From the NCBI RefSeq assembly GCF_048564905.1, contig NC_132995.1:57342639-57406638 (forward strand): a DNA stretch of 64,000 nucleotides. Reading direction: 5' to 3'. The DNA comes from Vicugna pacos. Taxonomy: Eukaryota > Chordata > Mammalia > Artiodactyla > Camelidae. Below are positions 45,314 to 58,690 of this stretch, piece by piece. The position numbers and the translations under genes are program-made. The notes under the pieces are model-generated. The model saw nothing but the letters and a program-made list of their open reading frames with translations, was not told the origin of the DNA and made no database searches. Position 1 is the first letter of the stretch. Every line of letters starts with the position of its first letter.

Positions 45314-46379
45314 AAATCATCAGAACCAAGACCCTGTAACAACACTGTGAACTTAGAGAGATTGGTGTCCAGCCTTCTTGTTGGGGACTCCTTCCCATCA
45401 ACTATCAGGTCCTCAGACCTTCCCTTTATTAAAACAGTGGGAAGAAATCTGACCCTATCTGCGTGTTCTTTCCCATTATGATTCTTTGGTGTAGTGGAAT
45501 ATAGTCAGGATTGCCTTCACTGGCATTATTTTTGTGTATTTAATTTTGCTTTTGTTTGTAACACCCATTTTCGGAGACCCTGGAGGACAATCCTCTCCTG
45601 CTTTTCCGTGGTGAACTCTGCAATCACCTTCTCAGGCACTGGGTCCTGCTCGTGTTGTGTGTGTAACGGAGCTGTATCATGAGATGGGCTGCTGACTCCT
45701 TCTCAGGGACCCCTTTTAGTATGAACTCCCCTTCCTCCAGGAGCCCCACACATTTGAAATCTTCTGTCTCCCAGACAGGCAGCATTTACTAAGTAGTGTT
45801 ACTCTCTTTTTCTTACGTGATAACCAGTGTGATCCCTCACAGTGATACAGTCCAGCTCTAAAGCAAACGTACTCTGGTGCTCTGGGTTGCCAGAGACCAA
45901 AGGGCACACGTAGCCTGACCCATTAGGTACCTTAGCCCTTAGCCCTGTACCTGCAGCTCAGGGGAAATGCTGTCCTTGCTAGGTGTTTTTGAAACCTGTA
46001 AGGTGGCCAGCTTCCCCACCCCAAGTGTTACTTTGAGAGCCTGAAGGAGCTTGGGTAACTTACCTGGGAGGTGTTTGCCCATTATTTGGTTGCGTTGGCA
46101 ACCTTGATTTGACTTTCCTAGGAAGGACTTTTAGGAGGAGGACGAACAGGAGGCCTGTGTGTGAGTAACCATCCAGTGCTGCAGGGCAAACCACACTTCC
46201 CTGTCTTGGCCAGGTACAACCTGCTCCCCTGCCCGCTCTTCCCTCCCCACCTAAAGACTTCCAGAGAATGAAATTTCATAACCTCTTAGAGGTAACACCC
46301 CCATCAGCAAATCTCGATTTTCAACTGAAGATTTAAGTCATAATTTAAAACAGCAAATAAAGTGCTTCAGGGTAAAGTG

Positions 46380-47800
46380 CTATATAAAAGAAAGGTGATG
46401 AGCTCTTGGTTTGAGTTTCACAACATAGCTCATATTTCTTTGCCTTTTTTTAATTTTAAATTTTGGATGGAAGTGACATGTGAATATTAATCATTCTGTT
46501 GTAAAAACCCAAACAGTAGAGACAGAAAGTAAACTGTGAAATTTCCCCTCTCTGTCTCGTGCCCTTTATTGAGTCTGAAATATGTTCTTTACAGTTTGAT
46601 ACACTATGTTCTTCCAGGCTGTTTTTTACAACTTCTATGCACATACACAAATATAGGCTTTTTGACATAAATGGCATCATACAGAACATATTGTTCAAAA
46701 AACCTGGTTTTAAAGGGGTGATTTATTCCACTGTTTTTTCAGTCTTAATTTTATGGCCGTATCAGAACTGATTTGGCTATTTTATAGCTAGTTGAAGCTG
46801 TAATTTGTGAAATCATTGGGGAGTAGCGAGTGTCATTCTGTAGCTGTGTAACGGAGTCTTTGTTTTGCTGAATCAAGAGCAAGAGTCATAATAAAAACAC
46901 TACCCTTGACTTTTAAGGTGTTTAATAAAAATAATTGACTTGTTTATTCTGAATATTTTCTCCAGAAACACATAAATGTAGCAAATTAAGCACACACATG
47001 TTTTATTGACTGTCTTAATTATAATTTTGAAATTACGTTGAATTAAAATGAAGCCTATTTACAACTTTTAAGAGGACACTTGTGAATACTGGATTCTGTG
47101 TCCATTTCAATCAGCTGTTCTTATTTGTTCATAGAGTAGGGAAAAAGTGAGAAATTTTCCTGCAGTGTCAACTCCCAAATGGTTCTTCCATTTAGAGTGA
47201 ACTGGACTAGAGTAACCTTTAAGGTTATTGGCTACCAGACATTCAGGACCTCAACGCAAAGGAAGAGAACATTTTTTTCTTTAGCCCTGCAGGAGCAGCT
47301 ATTGCTGTAAAAAGATTATCATTTCAAAGTGTTGGGTGACTTCTCAGGTTCACTGGTCTGACTTTCTTTAAAGCCCCAGGAGCAAAAGCAAGTTTCTTGG
47401 ACGGTTCACCTTTGGACCCGATTTTTAAAATCATTGCTATTTTGGAGGGATGGTTGTTGGATCCATCTATCACAGCCAACCCTTCTTAAGCATCAGGATT
47501 TGACCTGCTACCACCCATCCCGAAACCGCTCTTCAGTGCTTTCCTGAAAAGACTTTTCATCCGCTCCTTCCTTAAACAAATATTTGAGTGCCCGCCACAA
47601 GCTCTCAATGTTCTGTTATCTCAAATACCAAGAACTAAAAGGTAAAATCACGATGAACTTTTTAAGTAGTCACCCGATACGTATTTTTCATCTTTAACAA
47701 ATAGAAAGATTAATTAAAAACACTCTTGACCTTGGGGAGCTCTTTTCTATTCCTAAGGTAGGTCTTTGTTCTTGCTATTACTTAAATCTTCTCTTCCTGT
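46380..47800. promoter_or_regulatory. Repeat-poor AT-rich intronic block, candidate conserved non-coding element
   Basis: About 1.4 kb that is mostly free of recognisable repeats; 46430-46740 may contain a decayed LINE piece (AAATGGCATCATACAGAACA). 46790-47350 contains GTTTAATAAAAATAATTGAC, TCTTAATTATAATTTTG, CAGCTGTTCTTATTTG and CAGCTATTGCTG. Reading it as an enhancer is inference only. Confidence 0.25.
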
Positions 47801-50800
47801 TTTGTTCTCAACTATTCTTGGGCAGCCGTGATAAAGGGCCCTTTAGGAGTAAGCGATGGATACCGAATGGTGGGAGACTGGGGCTGGGGAGAGGTAGGGC
47901 AAATTCTTTCTTTTGAAAATATGCAAATGTGCTGGATATGCGTCCTGAATATGTGGAATGTCCTTCTTAGCTGTTGGGGATATTGTATGGGAATTGGGAC
48001 TTTCACACTCAGCTCTGAATTTCTAGGAAGTCAGAACAAAAGAGAAATGGAACAGTCACGTACCTTCCCATCAGACAGGAGACAGCATCCCTACCGAGCT
48101 TTCTCCCGAGGACCTCCATGCTGGGGACGAGGTGGTGCTAGGGTTGGTTGTCTCCCACACCTTGTACTAGGCGTCCCTTGACTCCTCCCCAGAGCCCAGG
48201 GACGGGAGGCCGTGAGGGTAGCCCAGGGCTCTCAGCACTGTTGGACCTGTTTCCCCGGAAGCTGCTCTGTCAGCTCAGCTAGAGAGGTGGGGGCGGTGCA
48301 GGGGTGGGGGAGGCTCTTCCGGGACTGCGCCTTGCTGAGTGCCCTCCCCTGACCTGGGGTTAAGGCTGGGAAGCACTGATCTGTGCTCCTCTCACTTGTC
48401 CCTGGTGTTTCTCCCCACTCCCCTGCGTCTCCTAAGTCTGCACGTCCCAGGTAGGTTGTAAACTGTGCCTGATAGAAATTGCCTTGGCCTCAGAATAGGT
48501 GGCGGCCTCTCCCTGGAGCCTGTGCAGAGGACCATCCTCCTCCCCACAAGCAGCCCTGCTCCGAGGCCTTTCTGGTTTTCCTCATCGGTTTTGTTCCGCA
48601 GTGGTTTTGTGTTTGGAGTGGTTTGGAGACGGGTGGTCTCTTGGAGATTCTGCTTCACAGGTGGACACATCTGTTAGTTTGTTAGAGGGGTGATTGCGCA
48701 GATAGATTTGTCCTCGGCTCATCCCCAAACCAGACAACCCTCAGTGACACTGTTTAGAGATGATTTGCTAAACAGTCTCTTATGGTCTTCTGATGTTTCA
48801 CTCCAGAGACGTAGCTGGCGGAACAGTTTTGCAGTCTGTGTCCTGGTATTGCATTAAAAAAAAGCAAGATCACATCGGAGCTCCAGCCCGGGTCTTTCTC
48901 CTTCCCTCCATCAGGATGGGTGATGGCTTTTAGCTGGGTGGCCCCGCACCTCTTGGCTGGGAGAAGCAGCATCCGTGGCCTCTTTCTCTCCCCCGAGTAT
49001 ATTCAAATCCAGTCCACCCCTCCCCCCAGCCCCCAGCAGTGGACTTCCAGAAGGGAGAAACTAGATTGAAAACTGATGTGCCTCTAGACTTGAATCTATT
49101 TTAGAAGATTCTTTGCAGATCTTATGCATGATCTCCTTATTTTAAAGGAGAATTAGGCTGCAGATGAGGAAAAGACTGGTGACCTGAGTGGGGAGAGCGT
49201 GGAAGGAGGCCTGGAAAACTCTCCCAGCAGAACAGAGACTCTGGGGTACGTCGTCTTTGTTTTAATTAAAACGTTACACAGTACAAACATTGGCCTTCCC
49301 ACTCTTACCCCACCACAGAAGAGCTGTAATTTCCCATATTTGGAATTTAAGGAGAGCCAGGCTGTGTTTGAGGACAGGGCCAGATTAAGTTTGTGCTTTG
49401 GGGGAAAGTAACTGAGGGCGGTGGGGTCTGTGATTACTGATCGTGCTTCTTGGTCATAATTTATTCAGCAGCCCCTGGTGTCCTGGAGCTGGTGCTGTGC
49501 CCGTCAGTAATCTGACTCTTGTTTTCTTCTGCATATTTTCCCTTTTTCAAATGTAGAGGCTTGCAGCTTTAATCAAGTAGGCTTTCCCTCTGTCATCTGT
49601 AACACGGATGACTGAAGTCATGTGGAGGATTTTAAGTAACTAATCTCTTAAGACATTCACAGCGTAATCTCTGCTAGCCCCCGATCGTCCTGCCTGCATC
49701 CCGGAGATGGGTGAGGTTCTGCAAAGGAGGCTGGACAAGGACTTTGGCATTCCTTGGAGAGACCGGGTGTCCTCCATGCTGGCGACAGGCTTTTGTTTGC
49801 CTTTGGCATGGGGACAGGGCCTGCTGAGCATTTGCCATGTCAGGAGAGTTCAAGACGATCTGTGAATGTGACCAGTGTTTTACTAAATCTCTGTGCTGGT
49901 ACGGCGAACAGTGACAGGCCGAGCACGCGTGAAGATGCTGGCGAGCTCACTGACGACTGTGCAGTGTGTCCAGGGCTGGCTCTCACGGAGATGCTGCAGA
50001 ATAGATAAGAGGCTTGCTGGATAGTGGTGTTCACAGACATTTTTCACTAAATTCTGTCGAAAGATCAGGGGCGCTGGATCTAAAGTTTTCATGTACTTTG
50101 CTTGTAATTTGAATGTGGCTTGGTAAATGTGTCGTTTATTGGATTGGACTGGATTCCTGCTGCTCTTCAAATGGTCATTTCTTTATTATTTTTTTTTCCA
50201 CCCACTTTCTGATGTTGGCACTAGCTCTTGCTACCAGACGTGTCCTGCAAAAGAATTTGGTGACTGTGACTCTAAGTGCAGCCTTTCTGTACTTTCTCTT
50301 AATAGGACAGTGAAATCGCTGACAGTGTAGACTAATGAGGATTAGTTTGAATTAGTAAAATGTCTGAGTTACGAAATATTTCTCAAGAACTTCGCTGTTA
50401 GTACTTTGAAGTAAATACTGTAACTCAAACTGGGCTAATAGAAGGCCTAATAAAGGTCCTTGGGGGATCCTGCTTTAGGAGAGAAATAAGAATGATTTGC
50501 AATTAGCGTACCAATTGTTTATGAAAATGGCGTTTCTGAAATAGTAGATTGTGCTGGAGAACGGTTTGTTCTCTTAAGTATTTTAAATAGTCCCTGTGAA
50601 ACCCCATGCCTGTATGCTGCTGATAGTTTATATGTGGTATAAAGACCTGCTTTGTGAGGAGCTAATTCAGCCTTACAGCAATATGAGAAATTCCGAGTTA
50701 GTGAGGTCCCTGATTGGTACCTCCCAAGATTGGTTAGATCACTTTGCCGATTGCTTCTACAAACCTGCACTTGTCTACTGTGACGTGAATTAGTAAGTTT

Positions 50801-50989
50801 AACAGGTATGTGTGTGTTACGTGGGGGAGACACAGCCGTCATCCTGGTGTGGTTTATGGGCTAGCAAAGAATTCAAGCAGCAAACAAGTAAATATACATA
50901 CAGTCAATGATAGTGGCGAAGCTAGACTGTGTATTACTCTTTTTCCTTTTTTTTAAAACTGAGATTACTTTTTAATTAACGGTTTAATG

Positions 50990-51095
50990 CACTAGACTGT
51001 ACGTTCCACCAGGACAGGGATTATGGCTGTGTAGTTGGCCAGGTCCCAAGCCCATCCTTGGCCTGTTGCCTGGCGCAGGTGAATGTTAAGTTGAA
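50990..51095 (+). mobile_element. L2 3'-end fragment
   Basis: AGACTGTACGTTCCACCAGG followed by ACAGGGATTATGGCTG and GTTGCCTGGCGCAGGTGAAT matches the last 100 bp of L2. Confidence 0.6.
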
Positions 51096-52129
51096 CTGCG
51101 TCACGTTGCCGTGTCTGTAGGTCAAAAAAGGTTCGGATGTCAGCGATATCATGTGGTTCAGCCTAATAGTCACTCAGTCAGATACGTCTTGAGTGTTGAA
51201 TGCGTGTCGTCATCAGTGAGTTCTTAGAGTGGTTGCATTCAACCCCGTTTTCTTGAGCCAGCAAAATGCCGGCTACGATATTTGAAAAGGAACCCCAAAA
51301 GTCCCAAAAGCTAAAAGCTCGTGGCCCCATGATGGGGACGTAGGGCGTCTGTGGGACTTCAGGGCCTTCTGTTCAGTTTTTTCTATACAGTTCTTGGTTC
51401 ATTTCCCAGCCGAGGGTGAAGGCCTGTGCCTTTGGGGTCTGGAGTGCTGTTCGTAGGCTGGAGAATCTGGGAGTGTGATGGAAAGCTGAGCAGAGGGGAG
51501 AAGTTAGGAGCAGGGTGGCCCGTGGAGGGAAGAGGGCAGAGAGACCTATGAGGCAGCTGAAGGAGCTGCCTCTGCTCCTGAGGGAAGGGAGCTCTTGCTT
51601 CCACAGCCCAGCCCTCCTGTGCTCCGAGCTCACTGTTAACAGATCTGTGAGGCCCATGATGCGCTCAGTGACCGGCTGGGTGCTGGCAGGCCTCACTGGG
51701 AGCCTCCTTTATGCCTGACAGGCTCGGGCTCGGGGCTGGATGTAGACCCCTGGCCCATTGGAGGCTAGGGTTGAAATGAGGAGAAGGCCCAGCTGGAAGA
51801 GGCCCAGCCCTCTGGCCCGGGGCCTGCTCTCTGTGGAACTGGGAGTCAGGCCCAGCCTAGGGTTTGGATCAGAAATTCCCTACCTCCTCTGCGAAGTACT
51901 TCTTTTGCATCTGTTTGGATTTCATGGCCCCCTTTCCAGTTTCTATGCACAAATGTCCAATTGTACCGCTCTATTACAATGCTCACTGTTTTCTCACGCC
52001 TACAGGATAATTCCTAGTTCTGCTCAATTCCACCGTTATTTGTTGAGCATCTGCCTGTGCCAGCACAGGATGGGGGTGGCAAGGGAAGGAAAACACAAAG
52101 ATGCATGAAGCCGGGCCCTTTCTGTGACA

Positions 52130-52610
52130 GACACTATTGGTTACCTGCATGAAGCCACTTTTTCCCCCCTTCGTGCTGGCAGAACCCTGGTTTGTTTTGA
52201 ATGCCACACCTCCCCAGCACTACTTAAGGAAAAATGACCCTGCTTCTAGCTCCAGGGTAAAAGCTGGTTGATCTAAGCCAGTCACGGAGGTCTACAGTCT
52301 AGGTATGGGCGTGTGACACCTTTTTGACCAATAAGATAGGAGAATTCTTCTGGGCATGGGGGAGGAGGAGTGATTCCGGGAAGGATAACTTCTGTCTTAG
52401 AAAGAAACACAGAAGAAGGGACAACTCCTTCCATTAGATTCTTGGAAATGAGGCAGCTACTTTGTCATCATGAGGAAAACAAATCTGTTGAGGCCATCAG
52501 AGGGGAAAAGACGGGAAGGATCAGGGTCCTTGATGATAGAACCACTGAAGACTGAGCAGACCAGCCTCGCGTTTTCTGTCCTCACTGTTTCAGCCAGTGG
52601 AATTTTAAGC
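52130..52610 (+). mobile_element. Old interspersed repeat, family not assigned
   Basis: TGGTTGATCTAAGCCAGTCA, TTTTTGACCAATAAGATAGG and CCTCACTGTTTCAGCCAGTG followed by GAATTTTAAGCCTG resemble an old LTR- or DNA-type mammalian repeat. Not named; it adjoins the LTR fossil to the right. Confidence 0.4.
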
Positions 52611-52612
52611 CT

Positions 52613-53121
52613 GTGGGGTAGGGGGTCCCTGGAGAAAGAGAACCAAGCATGGCTTTCTTGACATAAGAGAAGCCATTTTGGGATCCAAGCCTGGCCACGT
52701 GCTTATCCTTAGTAATTAATGATCTTAAGGGGACAAAAGAATGCAGGAACAAAGGACTGTTATCAGGCAAGAGAAATAACAATGGAAAAGATAATATATC
52801 AGTTGTAAAGACTCCCCGTTCAGTTTGAATGGTAGAGATTAGCCTGAAGTGCTCAACCGCCAGATTAACTGGAACCTAAGGAATGATGATGTTGATTTCA
52901 GCTAAAGCTTGGACTGTGTGGACCGCCTAAGCCCCTTCTTGAATATGCATGTACCCTTAGCTTAAAACTGCCCTATTTTGCTGGTTGAAGAGACATTGCT
53001 TATGGAGAGGTCCCCAGGGTTCTCCTTATTTGCTGCGAGAAATCCTTCCTCCTCTTGATCTTTGGCTTGCGTCTTTTGGCTCACTACCCATCAAGAGGCG
53101 AACCCAGTTTTTCGGGTAACA
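52613..53121 (+). mobile_element. Probable solo LTR of an endogenous retrovirus-like element
   Basis: ACATAAGAGAAGCCATTTTG is a motif seen in many class I LTRs, and the right end TTTTTCGGGTAACA is a typical LTR terminus (…CA). No internal region lies on either side. A fossil in the sense orientation of the IGSF3 intron; the left border is approximate. Confidence 0.55.
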
Positions 53122-55419
53122 ATTAGTATTTCCTACTTCATATAGCTGAAAGCAGCCTATGTTAGACGCTCCCTCAAAGGAGCAAGAAATAGAGGTTATT
53201 CTTATAAACCAGTATAGTGTGGATTATCATGAAACGGCACGTGATTCAGCGGCAGTGCTTCACCCTGTGGTGCCCCAGCAAGGAGAGAGGCTCAATACGT
53301 TGGCGGGAGACGTTTGAGTGAGGAGATTGTATTTGGAATGGGTCCTGAGGTAGGATTAGGATTTGTGTCGGAAGAGTGAGGAGCGGGTGGCGTGAACAGA
53401 CCAGTGGGGATGGGAGTGGACGTGGCCCTGGCAGAGAACACTGAGGTTATGTCCTGACTAATTCCACAGGCAGATTCCAGGCACCACAAATTGCAGGCTT
53501 AGAAGGTGACCCTTGATTTCTGCAGTGGGGAAGGTTGTGGGTGCTTGAGCAGGGAAGAATATAAGAAAATGGACCTTTGGACCTTGGGAGGGAGGGTGAG
53601 GCAGCCGTGGACCAGATTGACTGGAAGGGAAGAAAATAAAAGCTGGGTGACCAATTTGAGCTCCTGGAATAATACAGTTGGTGGTGAGATTTGAATTGAA
53701 AGCGGTAGGAAATAGGGGAAGATATCAAGGGAAAATTGTAAGGGAAAAATAACTGTTTAAAAAAGGGCTGGTTGAATCTTGCATCTAGAAGATGATTGCA
53801 GGAGTTTGAGCGTGATGATGGGAAATGACATGGAATTTGGAAGAGGGGACCGATTTTAGGAAGATGTTATCTGATTTTTGCCACTGGGATTTTGAGATAA
53901 TGATGGAAGCTGAAAGTAGTGAGACCTTGAATTCATTTGAACGTATGGGCTGGACTTTGGGAAAGAGAGGTCAGGACTTAAGATGATGTGGAAGAGACAA
54001 CAGCTCACCAGATATGCACATGCTTTTCCAAATTGTTGCAGTTTTTTGGGGGCTGTGTGACAAACGTTAGCCGAGACAGTGGGTGAGGAAGTGACAGGTG
54101 TCATCTCCTGGTCAAGGCAGCTAAGAGCCGTGTTTTCCTTCCTTTCCTCCCCCCATGCCATGGCATCCTTGGGGCCAGGGGTGTGGCTGCAAGGGGAGAA
54201 GGGCCATCCTTCCAGCACTGGACTCAATTGCTCCACCTTTAACCTGGAAGCCAGGTCTGGAGCTCTAACCGGGTGGCACTGCAAACTGCTATTGGTGTGA
54301 TCCGGGTGCTATGTGGTTTTCCAGTTTACACTTTTCCGCCAGCTTTTGACTTGATTTGCTCGGAGGTCTGTGCTGAATGGGCTAGAGCTTGCTGTCCGAC
54401 TTCTATTCTGTCTCAGCTCTTGGTGTTTTTGGAGGCTGGGTTTACCTCTGGCCTCCCACCCCCAGCCCCACCCCAAAGGCTCTTTAGCTGTCCAGGGAAG
54501 GGGATCCCTGTTTGTGAACCACACCAGGGAGACAGCTGCTCTCCCCACCAGTCCCCGGAACGTCAGGTGGCTTGCAGAGGGCAGTGTTTTGGTGGCTGGT
54601 ATCCACTGGTGACCAGCTTAGCAGCTGAATCGCCCAGCTCAAGGTGCAGCTTCAGTAATAAATTCCAGACCTCCAGAGTAGACTGAGAATGAGGTAGGAA
54701 GCCCATCTTTTTCATCTTTCCTAATCTCAAAAGATTTAACACGTGCCTTTTCTTAAAGGATCGGGAGTGTGGCGCTCGGCCCTTGGCGCGCGCCCCTTTG
54801 TTCAGCGCTGTGTTCCCGCTGCCTGCCTGGCTCACGTTATTTTCCTAAGGGCAGAGGCCCCGATGCCGCGCTGGGAGGCATCTGGCATCTGGTTTTCGTC
54901 AGGCAGCAAGTAGAAGTGCAGTGCTGAATCTGATCTTGCTTTAAACAAAGCCGAGTTAGACACAAGGGCAGGGCCTTTGTGCGGCACCGCTCCTGCTCCG
55001 ACGTGCTCGCTGCTGTGTCCTGTTCCTCCTCTGAGAACTTTGACTCCACAGACACTCAGAAGAAACGCTTCCAGACCTGGTGATGGCCAGCAGGGCCCAC
55101 TCAGGCTTGTCTTAATCATTTGAGAAATTTAAAGGCAGGGAGGAACTGTTTCTCTTGTCTAATGGGGAGTTGGTGTTTTTCTTTTTTCTTTACTTTCCAC
55201 AAAGTGGAGGTGCCATCAATATTTGTCTATGCTGTTGAAATGGAGCCAGGACCCTGTGGGACCCTCCGGGATACAAATCCTTTCCCTGTCTCCTGTTTCT
55301 TGTTTGTAGGAAGCAGGCTTCTTTCAGCCTCCTTGACTCTCCTTGAATTCCAAGGGCAGATTCAAACAGTTGCTAATCAGATGGAGAAACAAAGGAGGAA
55401 CAGTCAAGAAACAATATAG

Positions 55420-55779
55420 TGCAGCCTTGGGGCAGGGTCCTGGTACGTCCACAGCACATCCTCAGGGAATATACTAAACAACATCTTTGAGTTCTGCAGA
55501 AACTGAGGCCCCAAACTGGGTGGAGGATGATAACTTGGAGCTGGACACAAGATTCCTGGAGCACCGCTGTTAACTCCCCACCGGCTGATCAGAAGTCACA
55601 CACCCTGCAGCCCTCACCCCAGACTTTGCCTATAAAAGCCTCTCCCTGAAAACCGTCAAGGTTTCAAGCCACTTGTTCTCCTTGCCTGGCCCTGCAGTAG
55701 ACCTTTCTCTGCTCCAGACTCCAATGTTTCGGTTTGTTTGGCCTCTCTGTCCGGGCACACGAACTTCTGTTCGGTAACA
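55420..55779 (+). mobile_element. Probable solo LTR of an endogenous retrovirus-like element, with TATA box
   Basis: TATAAAA sits at 55631-55637. CTCTGCTCCAGACTCCAATG, TTTCGGTTTGTTTGGCCTCT and GTTCGGTAACA form a typical LTR 3' part ending in CA. No internal region seen. Old fossil in sense orientation; family not assigned, left border approximate. Confidence 0.65.
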
Positions 55780-55974
55780 CCGTCCTGTTCATGGCTTCAT
55801 TTTACTCACTCCTCTTCCTGCTTCCTCTGATAAGCCTAGAAGCCAACTCTAGTCCCAGGAGGAGGATGACACTGGAGCTACCTGTCAGCCTGGCCTTGCC
55901 TCTGTCTATCTGGTCGTCCATTTGTCTATCCATCTGTCCACCCGGCCACCGTTCAGTAAGCATTTGTTATTGAA

Positions 55975-56115
55975 CCAGCAGTGTGATTCGGAGCAAGTTA
56001 CTTAACTGTTCTAAGTGTCCACTTCCTTATCTGAAAATAATAGGAGCTAATCCTGCGGGTTCTTGCGAGAATTAAATGGAACCATTGGATGAGATCCTTA
56101 GCATTGTGCCTGGTG
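55975..56115 (+). mobile_element. MIR SINE fragment
   Basis: AGTGTGATTCGGAGCAAGTT, ACTTAACTGTTCTAAGTG, TCCTTATCTGAAAATAATAG and GCGAGAATTAAATGGAACC match sense MIR. Confidence 0.8.
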
Positions 56116-57844
56116 GCATTTGAAATGCCCAGTAGTGGTAGTGGTCATTATTGTTTTCAAGGGCCATGGTGCCACCCTGGTCAGCTCACGGCTGTGTGTT
56201 CACACATATGGTCATTTGGAGGTTGGATTTAGACCACAGTACACATTGCTGAGCCATAAAGTCACAACCTTTGGACCATATCATCACCTCCCTCAGAATA
56301 GTTTGCTGTTCTTGTTTCAGTCTTGAGCAGGCCCTTGTAGCTGGGCTCCAGAAATCTCGGAAGCTTTGATGGAACACACTGGGTGCTCCCCAGCCTTGGT
56401 GTCCTCTCGTCTTGAGAGCATCCTTGTTCAGAGCATCAGCAGCCCTGAGGCTTCCTCCCCGCATCAGGCACTGCTGCCTAGGTCTCCCCTGTGCTGCAGC
56501 ATCACCATTTTTGCCACCTGCCGCATCTCTGCCTCTAATGTCCCCTAGCCTGTAGATCACTGTTGCCTCTCGTCTTCACCATCCACTCCAGCGCCTCTGT
56601 CTGTCAGGACTGCCATCCCCTTGCCTGTCCTTTCAGATTTCCTTCGTTTTTGCGTTCTCTCCCAGTGCTTTAGGGAGCAGTGTTGACATCCTCTATGTAC
56701 CGTACTGGCTTTCACCCTAGAGAACCTGCACTGGCCATCTGACTGTAAGGGAAAGAGATGGAATGAGGGGTCCTGGGCAGAGGGAGTGATTTATCGCTGG
56801 ATGGCAGGTGGGGTGGGTGTGGGGGTAGTGTCCTTACCTGAGTTGGTATCACCTGAAACACAGGCATCTAACAGGCACGAGACACTACCAGCCTTTCCTG
56901 CTGGTGGCTGTAGCCCGTGACCTGAGGGGCCCGCAGCTTTGTGCCCAGCTTCCTTTGCTGTCCCAGCTTAGCTGCCTGCCCTCTCTGCATTTCACCCCTG
57001 ACAGCTCACTTGATTCTGGCCCTGGCAATCTCAGTTTCCTGTGCATGCTCTTCAGCGGCCACTTTCTGCCTCATTCCAGCTCTCTCCAGTGAATTGGAGA
57101 AATTCTTGCCTTCGCTATTTATAAGCCAAAAACTAACCCTGTCTTGGCTGGAAAGTGTATTGTGCTAAAAGGAACTTTCAGAGTAAAATTAGACATGATA
57201 ATGAACTTGCACCATGAATTTCCAGGCCTTTTAAAGTTCCTAGAAGTCCTTTGGATCCAGTCTCTTTTTGACCCCACCCCCTAGGAGTCCCCTGTTTCCT
57301 GCTAAAGATAATGACAGTGGCATTTAAGCAGAAGCCAGGCAAAGAAATGCTCAGTCCTGGCGCCTGTGGGAAGGGATAAGGGAACTGCTGGGGCTTGTGT
57401 GCTGTGTCACAAAGCCCAAGGGTTGAAAGGGGTGGGACCCAACCGCAGCGTGTCAAAAGGAGACTTTGTCCTGCTGCAGCTCTGCTCTGTGTTTAAGCTG
57501 ATGACTGCATGTGGAGGTGATGCAGTTATGGGAAAGCACTTCTGTGACCCCTCGTTAAGACGGAGGAAATGAGAGGCCTGGAGGCCACAGCCAGGCTGGC
57601 CTGGAGCAACACGGTCAAACCCTCACGGTCAAACCATCTGCCCCTGCACTGTCCCCAGTCTCAGCCTCTCCCTCAGCGGCCACATCCACCAGCTCCTTCC
57701 CCTCCTCCACCTGATCCATGCTGCGGCCTTTGTCCCTGACTCAGCCCAGTGTTGCATTTCCTTGCTGGGTCCTCTGGCTCACCCCTGACCTGGGCGGGCT
57801 GCAGGTTGATGGATCAGTGGAGTTGCTTACTTACACTGGGGTGG

Positions 57845-58020
57845 AAGCAGAGGTTGACATTTATGGAACCCTCACTTCATCCCAGGCTCTATGCATGCAC
57901 TTACATTCTCTGACTCCATCCTTAGTGTTTCCAGCTGCGGGAATGTGATGCGGGGAATGGTGCCGTGGAGGCTCAGCAAGGTTATGTGATTTCTCCAGGC
58001 CAAGCCAGCACAGGCCACTT
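57845..58020 (-). mobile_element. MIR SINE fragment, minus strand
   Basis: ACATTTATGGAACCCTCACT, CCAGGCTCTATGCATGCACT and GGAGGCTCAGCAAGGTTATG fit reverse MIR, diverged. Confidence 0.6.
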
Positions 58021-58049
58021 CTTTAAGCTCTAGTTAAGGAGGAGGAACC

Positions 58050-58690
58050 TAGTGTTGTTTTAATTCGCTTTATTGTGTAATTTACATACAGTAAATTCAC
58101 TAGTTTTAAGCGTATAGTTCTTTGAGTCTGGACAGGTGTAAACCACCATCACAATCAAAGATGGAATACTCCTGTCACCCCCCAAAAGCTCCCTCTCCAC
58201 GCCTCCAGGCCCGGTGACCACTGATTTCTGTTATTACAGGTTTGCCCTGTGCACAGTGCAGTCCACATGGAATCCTACAGTACGAAGCCTTCTGATTCTG
58301 TCTTCTCTCAGTCAGCAAAATGCTTCTGAGAGTCAGTTGTGTGGCTGTGTGTGTGTCTAGTTTTCCCCTTTTTACTGCTGGGTAGTATTCCGTTGTGTGG
58401 CTGGATCACCACTTGTTTCTCCACTCCCCAGCTAATGGACATTGGGTTTGTTTCTAGTTTGGGGCTATTTATGAATGAAGCTGCTCTTCTGTAAGTCTCT
58501 GTGTGGACACAGGTTTTCATTTCTCTTGGGTAAACACCAGGAGTGGGATTGCTGGGCCATATGGTGAGTGTATGTTTCACTTCACAAGAAACTGCCAGAT
58601 TGTTTCCCAAAGTGACATACATCCCACTTTACCACCAGCGGAGTACGGAGGGGACCTGGTGCATTCGACTCCTAATCCCAGGCCTTTCCA
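58050..58690 (-). mobile_element. Older L1 (L1M-type) 3' end, minus strand
   Basis: TTACATACAGTAAATTCACT followed by AGTTTTAAGCGTATAG, then GGGTAGTATTCCGTTGTGTG, CAGGAGTGGGATTGCTGGGC and CATATGGTGAGTGTATG, then TTTCCCAAAGTGACATAC, match the reverse of an old L1 3' UTR and ORF2 end. The 236-codon plus-strand frame starting at 58543 begins in this antisense L1 and is not a gene. Confidence 0.8.
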
